DNA from: CAYQAE01 sp964415445 [NCBI: uncultured archaeon]
GTDB taxonomy: Archaea > CAYQAE01
Direction of reading: 5' to 3'
NCBI GenBank assembly: GCA_964415445.1
Contig: CAYQAE010000014.1
Location: forward strand, 1-18,624
DNA length: 18,624 nucleotides
Part shown: positions 1 to 7,603 of the stretch, piece by piece
Numbering within the stretch: position 1 is the first letter of the stretch
Layout: every line of letters starts with the position of its first letter
Translations under genes and position numbers: made by a program
The notes under the pieces: model-generated
The model's input: only the letters and a program-made list of their open reading frames with translations
What the model was told of the DNA's origin: nothing
Database searches by the model: none

Positions 1-120
1 ATAATTTGATGTTTTGTATCTATCACTTTCAGAATTTTCTGTATTGGAACTGCTTGCTAAAATACTACTAAAACTAAACAAAAATATTAATAATATGCAA
101 TAGCCTTTAGCTAAATTCAT
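1..120 (-). CDS. N-terminus of a secreted protein (partial)
   Basis: Reading leftward from an ATG at 120-118, an open frame of 40 codons runs off the window edge. It begins MNLAKGYCILLIFLFSFSSI followed by LASSS and then a Ser/Asn/Glu-rich stretch. That is a signal peptide: a lysine at residue 5, a hydrophobic core at about 8-21, and a likely signal peptidase I site after Ala22. The mature part seen is polar and low in complexity, like a linker to a cell-surface domain. The start is supported by a strong ribosome site, GGAGGTT at 134-128, 7 bases before the ATG, and by an archaeal TATA box further up. The mature function cannot be told because only 18 residues of it are in the window. It is divergent from nrdD. 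Confidence 0.72.
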   Translation of the reverse strand, partial: MNLAKGYCILLIFLFSFSSILASSSNTENSESDRYKTSNY

Positions 121-136
121 CAATTTTAACCTCCAT
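107..136 (-). other. possible 9-codon upstream ORF overlapping the secreted-protein start
   Basis: An ATG at 136-134 follows an AGGAGGAG site (148-141) and opens a frame reading MEVKIDEFS before a TAA at 109-107. It is in a different frame from the secreted-protein gene and ends 11-13 bases inside it. Both starts therefore have their own good ribosome site within 30 bases. It may be a leader peptide that couples translation, or the second purine-rich site may simply be chance. No homology is claimed. Confidence 0.3.
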
Positions 137-181
137 TGTGCTCCTCCTATATTTTTGATTAGTTCCATATTATCCTATCTC

Positions 182-189
182 TATATAAA
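182..189 (-). promoter_or_regulatory. archaeal TATA box for the secreted-protein gene
   Basis: The minus strand reads TTTATATA, a perfect archaeal box A. Transcription would start about 25 bases on, near 157-160, giving a leader of roughly 40 bases that contains both ribosome sites described for this gene. Confidence 0.65.
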
Positions 190-504
190 CTTTTGCAAAC
201 TTTACTTTCATTTGACTTATTTTTTATTTAGGGGATTATTTATTGATTATATTTTTTTTAGATTTTTTTTATTGATTTATAAAATTATTAGGATGTTTTA
301 ACAATCTAAAAATTTATAAAAATGTTATTTATAGTGGTTATTAATTTATTACTTAATCTTTTCGTTTTTTAAAAAATTTGAACTTCTTTAAAATGTGGTT
401 GATAGAATATGAATCTAATCTTAAATGATAATTAAATTTTCAAATAAAAATTATTTTAAAGAGAGAAGATCTAATTTTTTGTATTATTACATTTTTGTAA
501 GATC
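190..504. other. long AT-rich intergenic region, no gene seen
   Basis: About 315 bases between the divergent promoter on the left and the nrdD operator-like repeat on the right. It is nearly all A and T with stop codons in every frame and no tRNA-like or structured RNA element that I can recognise. A TATA-like TTTATAAA lies at 313-320; if used, it would give nrdD a leader of about 200 bases. A loose direct repeat of TTATTGATT occurs near 239-247 and 269-277. Confidence 0.5.
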
Positions 505-531
505 AAATATGTTAGATTTTCTAACATATTT
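505..531. promoter_or_regulatory. perfect 11-bp inverted repeat before nrdD
   Basis: Arms AAATATGTTAG (505-515) and CTAACATATTT (521-531) are exact reverse complements around a 5-base centre. The repeat ends one base before the nrdD ribosome site. As DNA it looks like an operator for a dimeric regulator of ribonucleotide reductase; as RNA it would be a hairpin beside the ribosome site. It does not match the bacterial NrdR-box pattern I know. Confidence 0.55.
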
Positions 532-548
532 CGGTGGAGATGTTTGGT

Positions 549-2855
549 ATGTCAACTGAAAATGAGTTACTCAATAGGGGTGTCTTTAAGACTTCCATAA
601 AATCGAGAGATGTTGATGGGAGCTTAGTTCATACAGATATAAATAAACTTTCTCAGGATTGTATTGATTGCGGGGCTTCCATTTGGGTGGCAAGCGAGAT
701 TGCTTCTGAGCTAGCTGAATATGTTCATGAAGGTATGAGCATTGAAACAATTAAAAGATATATTTTAGAATTATTAGAGGAGAGAGATCCTAAAGCTGCA
801 GAAAGATATAAAACATATTTAAACCTTAAAGTCCGCACATCTAAGCTAACAATAGAACCGTTTGATAAGAAAAAAATAATGGAGTCAATTATGGAAGAGA
901 CAGGGTTGTCTCAAGATGTAGCGGATCAAGTAGCAACGGCTGTAGGCAGCGATCTGCGTAGAATCTCTCCAAAGTTTGTTTCTGCTCCCTTAATCCGAGA
1001 ACTAATTAACATGAAATTTGTAGAAATGGGCTTGCACAATGCTAGAAAATCTTATACTCGGGTTGGGTTACCTGTCTATGAAGTAACTAAATTTTTAGAG
1101 CAACATGATAAAGAAAATGCAAATCTATTGTTTAATCCAGAAACAGTGCATAAAAGATTTGGTGATTCAGTATCAAAAGAGTATGCATTGGTTCATGTGC
1201 TGCCTACAGAATATGCAGATGCACATATGCAAGGGATAATTCATATTCATGATCTAGATTATTTTGTGACTAGAAGTTTTTGCCAAAGCCATGATATGCG
1301 TTTCTTTTTCAAAAACGGGCTAAAAGTTGATGGTACAGGTAGACATACTTCTATTGCTGCACCTGCAAAGCATGCAGAAGTTGCAATATTACATGCAGCT
1401 AAAGTTTTGGCTGCAGCTCAAACGAATTGGGCTGGTGGTCAAGGATTGTCGTTTTTTACGGTATTTTTAGCACCTTATTTAGAGGGATTATCTTATAAAA
1501 GAATTAAGCAGCTTATGCAAATGTTTATCTATGAGATGAGCCAAACTTATGTTGCAAGGGGTGGCCAAACTGTCTTTTCATCTGTTGAGTTAGAATTAGG
1601 TGTACCTAAACATTTACAAGATCTACCTGCAATTTATGCAGGCAAGAAAAAGGGTGTATATGGAGATTATGAGGACACAGTAAGGTCTGCATATAATGCT
1701 TATCTTGATGTAATGTTGGAGGGAGATTCTGTTGGTAAACCATTTGAATTTCCAAAGCCAGAGATAGTAATTAGAAAATATTGGATCGACAAATATGAGG
1801 ATGAGTATAGAAAAGCAGCAGAACTTTCTGCTAAATTTGGAAGTAGTTATTTTCTAAATTTAATGCAACCTTATATGGGTGATACTGTTTGTAGTCAATG
1901 TTGTCGTGTTCTTCTAACTCCAAATGAGAAAGAAGAAGAAGACCTAAGACAAGGAACAATGAGAATGGGTTCTTTACATGTAAATACTGTTAATTTACCT
2001 AGAATTGCTTATGATGCAGAAGGCGATGATGATAGATTATATGAATTATTAAGAGAGAGGATGGAGTTAACTGTTCCAATATTTCAACTAAAAAGAGATA
2101 TTATGAAAAAACGAATTAAAAATAATGCAGTACCTTTTGCAGCACAAGAAGTTCGAGAAGGTGAGACTTATCTTAATGTAGATAATCAATCGCTTCCAAT
2201 TGGTTTTATTGGTTTAAATGAAATGCTAAAAGCGCACACCGGATATGAGATGCATGAAACTACTGATGCATGGAGATTTGGACTTAATGTTTTAAATGAG
2301 ATGTCTAAAATAAAAGATGAGTTAATCGATAGAACCGGATTGAGATTTGGCTTGCTTCAGACTCCTGCAGAATCTGCAGCATATCGTCTTGCAAGATTGG
2401 ATTTGGCTAAATATAACAGCCGAGCTGTGGTGCAAGGCGAGATAAATACAGATTCAGTATATTATACTAATTCATCACATGCAAATGTTGCTGCAGATAT
2501 ACCTCTGTGGAAGAGGATTAAATTAGAATCAGCTTTTCATCCACTTACTGCAGGTGGTGCGATTTTGCATGTTTGGATGGGTGAGAGTAATCCTAATGCT
2601 GACGCACTGCATTTTATGAATTACAAAATTGCAAAAAATACATTAGCTTCATACTGGGCTTTTACCAAAGATATAACTATGTGTAATCGATGTAATGGGG
2701 TATATGGTGGAGTTATAACCACGTGTCCTAATTGTAATGCAACAAATGAGGATATTGAATATTATTCCCGCATTACTGGTTATTATCAAAAAATATCTGG
2801 TTGGAATGCAGGTAAATTGAAAGAGTGGCAAAATAGAAATAAATACAGTTTGTGA
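549..2855 (+). CDS. nrdD: anaerobic (class III) ribonucleoside-triphosphate reductase
   Basis: Reduces ribonucleoside triphosphates to deoxy forms by glycyl-radical chemistry in the cytoplasm, the DNA-precursor step of strict anaerobes. The product is 768 residues. An ATP-cone allosteric domain lies at about 10-95 and a second cone-like region at about 95-180, followed by the barrel core. Near the C-terminus are two CxxC pairs (Cys712, 715, 726, 729), the structural zinc site, then RITGY with the radical glycine at Gly744. A CSQCC cluster in the core is the likely place of the thiyl-radical cysteine. The start at 549 is chosen because GGTGGAG (533-539) sits 9 bases before it; GTG 534 and ATG 540 are in frame but would overlap that site. 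The activase NrdG, needed to make the radical, is not next to it. The following redoxin gene is translationally close. Confidence 0.95.
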   Translation: MSTENELLNRGVFKTSIKSRDVDGSLVHTDINKLSQDCIDCGASIWVASEIASELAEYVHEGMSIETIKRYILELLEERDPKAAERYKTYLNLKVRTSKLTIEPFDKKKIMESIMEETGLSQDVADQVATAVGSDLRRISPKFVSAPLIRELINMKFVEMGLHNARKSYTRVGLPVYEVTKFLEQHDKENANLLFNPETVHKRFGDSVSKEYALVHVLPTEYADAHMQGIIHIHDLDYFVTRSFCQSHDMRFFFKNGLKVDGTGRHTSIAAPAKHAEVAILHAAKVLAAAQTNWAGGQGLSFFTVFLAPYLEGLSYKRIKQLMQMFIYEMSQTYVARGGQTVFSSVELELGVPKHLQDLPAIYAGKKKGVYGDYEDTVRSAYNAYLDVMLEGDSVGKPFEFPKPEIVIRKYWIDKYEDEYRKAAELSAKFGSSYFLNLMQPYMGDTVCSQCCRVLLTPNEKEEEDLRQGTMRMGSLHVNTVNLPRIAYDAEGDDDRLYELLRERMELTVPIFQLKRDIMKKRIKNNAVPFAAQEVREGETYLNVDNQSLPIGFIGLNEMLKAHTGYEMHETTDAWRFGLNVLNEMSKIKDELIDRTGLRFGLLQTPAESAAYRLARLDLAKYNSRAVVQGEINTDSVYYTNSSHANVAADIPLWKRIKLESAFHPLTAGGAILHVWMGESNPNADALHFMNYKIAKNTLASYWAFTKDITMCNRCNGVYGGVITTCPNCNATNEDIEYYSRITGYYQKISGWNAGKLKEWQNRNKYSL

Positions 2856-2860
2856 TAAAA

Positions 2861-3109
2861 ATGTCTATATTGAGAGTGTTTACTACTACCAATTGTCCTA
2901 GATGTCCCCTAGCAAAAAAGATAGCAAAAAAAGTAGCAGATGATATGAATTTAGATTTAGAAGTGATAAATTTAGATGAAGATCCTGTAAAAGGTCTCCA
3001 ATATCAAGTAATCGCAGCTCCATCTATTGCAATTGATGATGAGACTATCATCTTTGGAGAAGTGCCTACAGAAGAGCAATTAAATCAAGAAATTTCAAAA
3101 TATATCTAA
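2861..3109 (+). CDS. small glutaredoxin/NrdH-like redoxin
   Basis: An 82-residue thioredoxin-fold protein. The active site CPRC is at Cys12-Cys15 after the first strand, and the conserved cis-proline is in AAPSIAI at about Pro54; the length is typical of NrdH-type and methanogen glutaredoxin-like proteins. Some class III reductases, including methanogen ones, take electrons from such a redoxin rather than from formate, so its place directly behind nrdD suggests that it is the reductant. The start ATG 2861 is preceded by GTGAT (2852-2856), which includes the nrdD stop codon. A GTG start at 2852 would overlap nrdD by 4 bases but has no ribosome site. Confidence 0.85.
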   Translation: MSILRVFTTTNCPRCPLAKKIAKKVADDMNLDLEVINLDEDPVKGLQYQVIAAPSIAIDDETIIFGEVPTEEQLNQEISKYI

Positions 3110-3114
3110 TTTAA

Positions 3115-3121
3115 TTTTTTT
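3115..3121 (+). terminator. T-run terminator of nrdD operon
   Basis: Seven Ts six bases after the redoxin stop codon, without a hairpin, as is usual for archaeal intrinsic termination. Confidence 0.45.
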
Positions 3122-3141
3122 CAAAATAAAAATAATAAAAT

Positions 3142-3148
3142 AAAAAAA
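3142..3148 (-). terminator. T-run terminator after the histidine kinase
   Basis: Seven As on the plus strand (Ts in the minus-strand transcript) directly after the kinase stop codon. It faces the nrdD-operon T-run, so the convergent pair is closed from both sides. Confidence 0.4.
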
Positions 3149-4615
3149 TTAAGTATTAAGTGGTATTTTAACGATAAAAGTTGCTCCTTTACTTTTTCCT
3201 GGAGAATGAGCATCGATGGATCCTCCATGTAATTCTACAATTTGTTTGCTTCGATATAACCCAAGTCCAAAACCACCTTTTATAGTGGTTCCTTCTATTG
3301 TCCCGTATTTTTTGAATAATTCTTCTTTATCATCTTTGCTGAATCCAATACCAGTATCTTTGACAATAAAAACAAAATTATTTCCCTCTTTTTTTGTTTT
3401 GATGGTAATTGTTCCTTTTTTATCTGTATATTTAATTGCATTTATGATTAGATCTGTAAAAAGTTGATGTATTTTCTTTTTGTCTGCTAATAAATAGATA
3501 TTCTCTTCTAAATATGTTTCGATGGTATGTTTATAATTCCATATGTAATAATATAACTCAAATAGAACTTTGTCAATAATTTGTGAGGGTTTAATTAATT
3601 CTTTTGTTGATACAACTTTCATTGATTCAAGCTTTTCAGTTTCTAATAATTCATCTATTAATTTTTTTTCTCGATTTATCCCCTCTAAAATATTTTCTAA
3701 ATATTTTATTTGTTCAGCTCGTAAATTAAAAGGCTCTTTCTCTAGCAGAAATTGTACATATCCTCTTTGTGCGATTAGAGGCGTTCTTAATTCATGAGAT
3801 ATATTAGAAATTATTGTGCTCCTGATTTTGCTAATTGATTTTAATCGATTTAGTTCATTTTCAATAATTTTCTGTGCTTTTTTGCGTTCAGTAATATCTC
3901 TTGCTACTACTACTTCTCCATGAATTTTTTTATTATATCTGACAACAGAAGCATTTATTTCGGCATGTATAATCTCATTGTTTTTTGTATTGATTTTTAA
4001 GTTATATGGTTTTATTTCTTTACCATTTATTCTTTTTTGAAAATTTTCTATTGCTTTTTTCTTATCTTCTCCAATTAAAAAAGGCACTGGCTCAAATAAA
4101 GATTTTCCTATTATTTCATCTTTTTTATATCCTGTTTTTTCAACGAAAGCATCATTAGTTTCCTCAAAAATTCCATCTTTATTTATAACAAAAATAGGAT
4201 CTGGACCCGATTTTAAAATAGTTTTGCATTTTACGTTACTAATATTTAATTCTTTTTCTTTAGTGATATCTTTTGCAATAATGGTTATATATGTTTTTTT
4301 TGTCAATTCAATAAGGGACGCTCTAATTTCTAAATATATTTTTTTATTATCTTTATTTTTTATCTGAATTTCTATCTCTTTCCTCTCACCATTTATAATT
4401 TCTTGGAATATCTCTGTTGCATTTTTTATCCCTAAATTGTCGTATTTTTTTCCAATTAGTTCCTTTTTTTTGCCTCCGAAAATTTCCACTGTTTTTTTGT
4501 TTGCATAGATTATTTCTCCTTTTGGATCGATTATTGTCAATGAATCACCCGAATTTTCAGAAAATTCTATTAAAATTTTATTTTTTAAAATATCATTTTC
4601 TTGGTTTTTTCCCAT
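3149..4615 (-). CDS. soluble PAS-PAS sensor histidine kinase
   Basis: Senses a cytoplasmic signal and autophosphorylates on histidine. The product is 488 residues with no membrane segment or signal peptide. PAS domains lie at about 12-123 and 127-248, each ending in the usual DIT.. motif. The dimerisation and phosphoacceptor domain has the H-box SHELRTPL with His274. The ATPase domain runs from about 375 to 485: N-box with Asn392, G1 box DTGIG (420-424), G2 box GFGLGL (448-453). All catalytic motifs are intact. No response regulator or receiver domain is in the window, so its partner is unknown. The PAS cofactor (haem, flavin or none) cannot be read from the sequence. The ATG has GGTGA at 4629-4625, and that site can pair with an upstream copy (see 4622-4676). 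Confidence 0.93.
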   Translation of the reverse strand: MGKNQENDILKNKILIEFSENSGDSLTIIDPKGEIIYANKKTVEIFGGKKKELIGKKYDNLGIKNATEIFQEIINGERKEIEIQIKNKDNKKIYLEIRASLIELTKKTYITIIAKDITKEKELNISNVKCKTILKSGPDPIFVINKDGIFEETNDAFVEKTGYKKDEIIGKSLFEPVPFLIGEDKKKAIENFQKRINGKEIKPYNLKINTKNNEIIHAEINASVVRYNKKIHGEVVVARDITERKKAQKIIENELNRLKSISKIRSTIISNISHELRTPLIAQRGYVQFLLEKEPFNLRAEQIKYLENILEGINREKKLIDELLETEKLESMKVVSTKELIKPSQIIDKVLFELYYYIWNYKHTIETYLEENIYLLADKKKIHQLFTDLIINAIKYTDKKGTITIKTKKEGNNFVFIVKDTGIGFSKDDKEELFKKYGTIEGTTIKGGFGLGLYRSKQIVELHGGSIDAHSPGKSKGATFIVKIPLNT

Positions 4616-4621
4616 TGTAAA

Positions 4622-4676
4622 TTTTCACCTTTATTTTAATTATTTATTTAGTAAATAACATCTTCTAAGGTGAAAA
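4622..4676 (-). promoter_or_regulatory. candidate ribosome-site-sequestering hairpin in the kinase leader
   Basis: In the minus-strand transcript TTTTCACCTT (4676-4667) comes first, and its exact complement AAGGTGAAAA (4631-4622), which contains the kinase ribosome site GGTGA, follows 35 bases later. Within the loop, TTATTTA-G-TAAATAA (4644-4658) is a second small palindrome. Pairing would hide the ribosome site. Caveat: an AT-rich stretch at about 4640-4653 could itself be a TATA box for a near-leaderless transcript, in which case these repeats would be DNA sites instead. Confidence 0.4.
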
Positions 4677-4681
4677 ATCGA

Positions 4682-4696
4682 GCACTAAATTAGTGC
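4682..4696. repeat. 15-bp palindrome upstream of the kinase
   Basis: GCACTAA and TTAGTGC are exact reverse complements around one A. It lies 67 bases before the kinase start and has an odd centre, as many dimeric-repressor sites do. It is one of the few GC-containing palindromes in the window. Confidence 0.4.
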
Positions 4697-4760
4697 AAAA
4701 CTTGAAATTAGACAAAATAAGACGATTCTATCATCTAAATTTTCAAAAAGTTGAATAAGC

Positions 4761-4769
4761 AAAAAAAAA
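4761..4769 (-). terminator. T-run terminator after the glycosyltransferase
   Basis: Nine As on the plus strand, read as nine Us in the transcript, 6 bases past the glycosyltransferase stop codon. It argues that the histidine kinase downstream has its own promoter. Confidence 0.5.
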
Positions 4770-4774
4770 TTTTC

Positions 4775-6046
4775 CTACTTTATTAAGTTTTCTGTTACTT
4801 TTTTCTTTATTTTATTTGAAAAATCTAGGACATCTTTATTTTCTTCTAAAGATTCTCTAAGGATTTCTACACGTTGAGTCATAAAATACATACAGGCTAT
4901 AACTAATGAACTACCAATAAATTCATAATTTTCATTGTCTATCTCATTAATAAGTTCCTTTAGTAACAATCCATGATTTTTGCAAATTTCATCTAAGTTT
5001 TCTAAAATAGGATTTATATCAAAATATCTAGAGCATATTGAGGTTATTTTTTCATATTCTTTTTTTCTTTCTTTTTTATATCTTTGAGATATTTTTTTGT
5101 AAGGTTCTACATCAATTGGTGTATGTTCAATTTTTTTACTATATTCTCCAAAGACAGGAGGTTTTTTAGGTATCTTTGGTAGATTTTCATTAAGTCTATA
5201 TTTTGCAATCATATGGGAAATTCCGCCAATTAGTTGATTGAACATATCTTCTATTGTCTTAACTCCTACATCGCTATAGCTTTGAGCACTTCGGTCAATC
5301 TTAGGGGTGACTTTTGCACTACAACAATTTGCTTTATGTTCTACTAAACTTAAAACTACAATAGATGTATCTATTGCCCAATTCCTATAATTTATAATTG
5401 AGCTATCAATATTGTCAGTTATTTTCATAAAATACTCTTCTGTTATATCTGTATTATTTTGTAAATATTCTAATATCATCTTCTGATCTTTTAGGTGAAA
5501 TAATTTCTTTGCAAGTTCATTTGTCAGTAAATAGTATCCTGATATGAATCCAGGGACTTCATAATCTAGATAAGATGTAAAGTAGACTAAAAATGAATTT
5601 GTAACTAGGCCTGAAAAAACCGAGCGCGGCATATTTACAAAACAAATATCTGAATTAAATTTTTTCATTGCTTCGATCATTTTGGGAAATTTACCATCAG
5701 GGATAGTTTCATCTCCATCCATAAAACCAATATAGTCACAATTATCTAAATATGCACAAACTGCACCATTGCACATTGAATGTCCTTTTGAAGAATATTC
5801 GCTATATTTTGGATTAGTAGGTTCTAATAAAATTCTAATAGATATGTTTTCTTTTTCTCTTAATTTTATAATTTCTTGATATGCGCTTTTTTGTTTTGGA
5901 TCAAAAATGGTTACATAAAAATTTATATCTATATCCTCACCTTTAAATTCATTATATACTTTTGAGATACTTTCTGATAAATCTTTAGGAGAACAATCTT
6001 GGTTGATGTATGCAGAATAGCATATTCCTAATTTTGATAGTTTCAT
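4775..6046 (-). CDS. GT-A fold glycosyltransferase, mannosylglycerate-synthase (GT78)-like
   Basis: Probably transfers a sugar from a nucleotide-sugar donor in the cytoplasm; the 423 residues contain no membrane segment. What is seen: a beta-strand followed by the metal/nucleotide motif Asp110-Gly-Asp112 in YIGFMDGDETIPDGKF; a following MPRS segment; VPGFISG at about 164-170; and WAIDT at 223-227 followed by a strand. From memory this order parallels Rhodothermus mannosylglycerate synthase, which has DAD, then FPRA, then an acceptor-site GG, then WGIDT with a catalytic Asp. The His that completes the metal site there (in KAHR) appears as Asp251 in KIDR here. The C-terminal 140 residues are helical and charged. 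A plain family 2 glycosyltransferase is the alternative. No ribosome site precedes the ATG; a TATA-like ATTATAAAA near 6078-6086 would give a leader of only about 10 bases. It lies between a K+ transporter and a sensor kinase. Confidence 0.6.
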   Translation of the reverse strand: MKLSKLGICYSAYINQDCSPKDLSESISKVYNEFKGEDIDINFYVTIFDPKQKSAYQEIIKLREKENISIRILLEPTNPKYSEYSSKGHSMCNGAVCAYLDNCDYIGFMDGDETIPDGKFPKMIEAMKKFNSDICFVNMPRSVFSGLVTNSFLVYFTSYLDYEVPGFISGYYLLTNELAKKLFHLKDQKMILEYLQNNTDITEEYFMKITDNIDSSIINYRNWAIDTSIVVLSLVEHKANCCSAKVTPKIDRSAQSYSDVGVKTIEDMFNQLIGGISHMIAKYRLNENLPKIPKKPPVFGEYSKKIEHTPIDVEPYKKISQRYKKERKKEYEKITSICSRYFDINPILENLDEICKNHGLLLKELINEIDNENYEFIGSSLVIACMYFMTQRVEILRESLEENKDVLDFSNKIKKKVTENLIK

Positions 6047-6090
6047 ACTTTTAACTTATTTAATATGAAATTTAAAGTTTTATAATTAAA

Positions 6091-7599
6091 TTATTTTTTC
6101 CAACCCTCTGGTGCAAAAATTATCAGTACTGTAAATAATTCTAGCCTACCAAGCCACATACACAAAATTAATACAAATTTTCCAAAGGAACTTATAAAAG
6201 CATAATTATGAGCTGGCCCAACTGCAGCTAGCCCTGGTCCAACATTACCTAAAGTTGCAGCAACTGATCCCATTGATGTCATTATATCATTACCTAGGGC
6301 TGTCAAAATTAGTGTAGACATTGTGAAAATAAGAATATATACAAAGAAAAAAGCTGAAATTGCTCTTAATACATTTTCTGGTATTACATTTTTTCCAATC
6401 TTTATATGTTTTACTGCATTTGGATGAATTAGAAGATAAATTTCACGTCTTACTAATTTTAAAAGAAGTAATATTCTCATCTGCTTCATTGCACCTCCTG
6501 TAGATCCTGAGCATGCACCAATAAACATCAGTCCAAATAAAATAAATTTAGAAAAAGGTGGCCACATATCATAATCTACTGTGGTATATCCAGTGGTAGT
6601 TATAATCGATACAACTTGAAATAGTGAATATCGCATTGCTTCTTTGATTCCATATGAGAGTTCATAAACTAAATTTGCACTAACTAGACAAAAAGCAAAT
6701 GTGATTATCATAAGATAAAATTTGAATTCTGGATCATTTAGAAGTGGTTTTGAATTTCCATGCAAAAGATGATAGTGTAGAACAAAACTAATTCCTGCTA
6801 CAAACATAAAAAAGATAATAATCCCTTCAATGAATATACTATCATATGCTGCAATGCTTGCAGCTTTTGGTGAAAACCCACCTGTAGGCATAGTAGTAAA
6901 TGTATGATATACTGCATCATATAAAGACATACCTGCTGCAAAAAGTAGAGTGCATTCAAAAAATGAAAATATTGTATATATTATCCAAAGAACTTTGGCA
7001 GTCTCTTGCAGACGGGGTCTAAATTTTTCTTTTGTAACTCCTGGAACTTCTGCCTTAAATAAAAATAAATTGCCTGTCATTAATTTGCTCAAAACAGCAA
7101 GTGATAGCACAATTATACCCATACCACCCAACCATTGAGTTAGTCCACGCCACAGATGTATTGATTTGGGCACAGATTCTAATATAACTACGCCATCTGA
7201 GTCATATTGGAGATCTGAATTATTAGGATCAAAATTACTATTGTCTATTGACATTACAGTTGCTCCAGTTGTGGTAAATCCTGACATTGATTCAAAAACT
7301 GCATCAATTTCATTAGAAAAGACTCCTGAGATTATATACGGTAGGGCGCCCAAAACTACTATAAATAACCAACCAAAAGCAACAATTGCAAAACCTTCTC
7401 TGTCTTTTATTGTTTTAGCATCAAATGGTATTTTTGAAAGTCCAAAACCTGTCAAAAATGAAATTAAAGCTGTAGATAAAAAGTTAACAATTTGTGAGTG
7501 TTCTGAATAATAAATTGCAGGAATTATTGGAATAAGTAGGAAAAAAGAGAAGAATATTATAATATAGCCAATGTTCGATAAAATACATTTTATTTTCAA
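6091..7599 (-). CDS. trkH: TrkH-type potassium uptake channel subunit (copy 1)
   Basis: Membrane subunit of a TrkAH K+ uptake system, with 502 residues and about ten helices in four pore repeats. Filter loops are TTTGA (109-113), PTGGFS (238-243), TTTGYTT (334-340) and LGNVGPG (450-456), all with the selectivity glycine. The intramembrane gate loop after the third repeat is SGSTGG (364-369). An Asn/Asp-rich external insert at about 118-136 follows the first filter. The start is TTG 7599: GGTGA (7608-7604) lies 4 bases upstream and there is no in-frame ATG in the first 100 codons. The site overlaps the stop codon of the preceding trkA, so the pair is translationally coupled. Confidence 0.93.
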   Translation of the reverse strand: MKIKCILSNIGYIIIFFSFFLLIPIIPAIYYSEHSQIVNFLSTALISFLTGFGLSKIPFDAKTIKDREGFAIVAFGWLFIVVLGALPYIISGVFSNEIDAVFESMSGFTTTGATVMSIDNSNFDPNNSDLQYDSDGVVILESVPKSIHLWRGLTQWLGGMGIIVLSLAVLSKLMTGNLFLFKAEVPGVTKEKFRPRLQETAKVLWIIYTIFSFFECTLLFAAGMSLYDAVYHTFTTMPTGGFSPKAASIAAYDSIFIEGIIIFFMFVAGISFVLHYHLLHGNSKPLLNDPEFKFYLMIITFAFCLVSANLVYELSYGIKEAMRYSLFQVVSIITTTGYTTVDYDMWPPFSKFILFGLMFIGACSGSTGGAMKQMRILLLLKLVRREIYLLIHPNAVKHIKIGKNVIPENVLRAISAFFFVYILIFTMSTLILTALGNDIMTSMGSVAATLGNVGPGLAAVGPAHNYAFISSFGKFVLILCMWLGRLELFTVLIIFAPEGWKK

Positions 7600-7603
7600 T
7601 TTT

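Noticed and set aside
322-372. 16-codon hydrophobic frame (MLFIVV...) in the nrdD upstream region
   Set aside because: No ribosome site, and low-complexity AT-rich sequence gives such frames by chance.
505-531. NrdR box before nrdD
   Set aside because: The inverted repeat does not follow the NrdR-box pattern, which comes as paired imperfect 16-bp palindromes; kept only as an unassigned operator or hairpin.
7166-7510. 114-codon frame antisense to trkH copy 1
   Set aside because: Shadow of a clear gene, no ribosome site and no recognisable domain.
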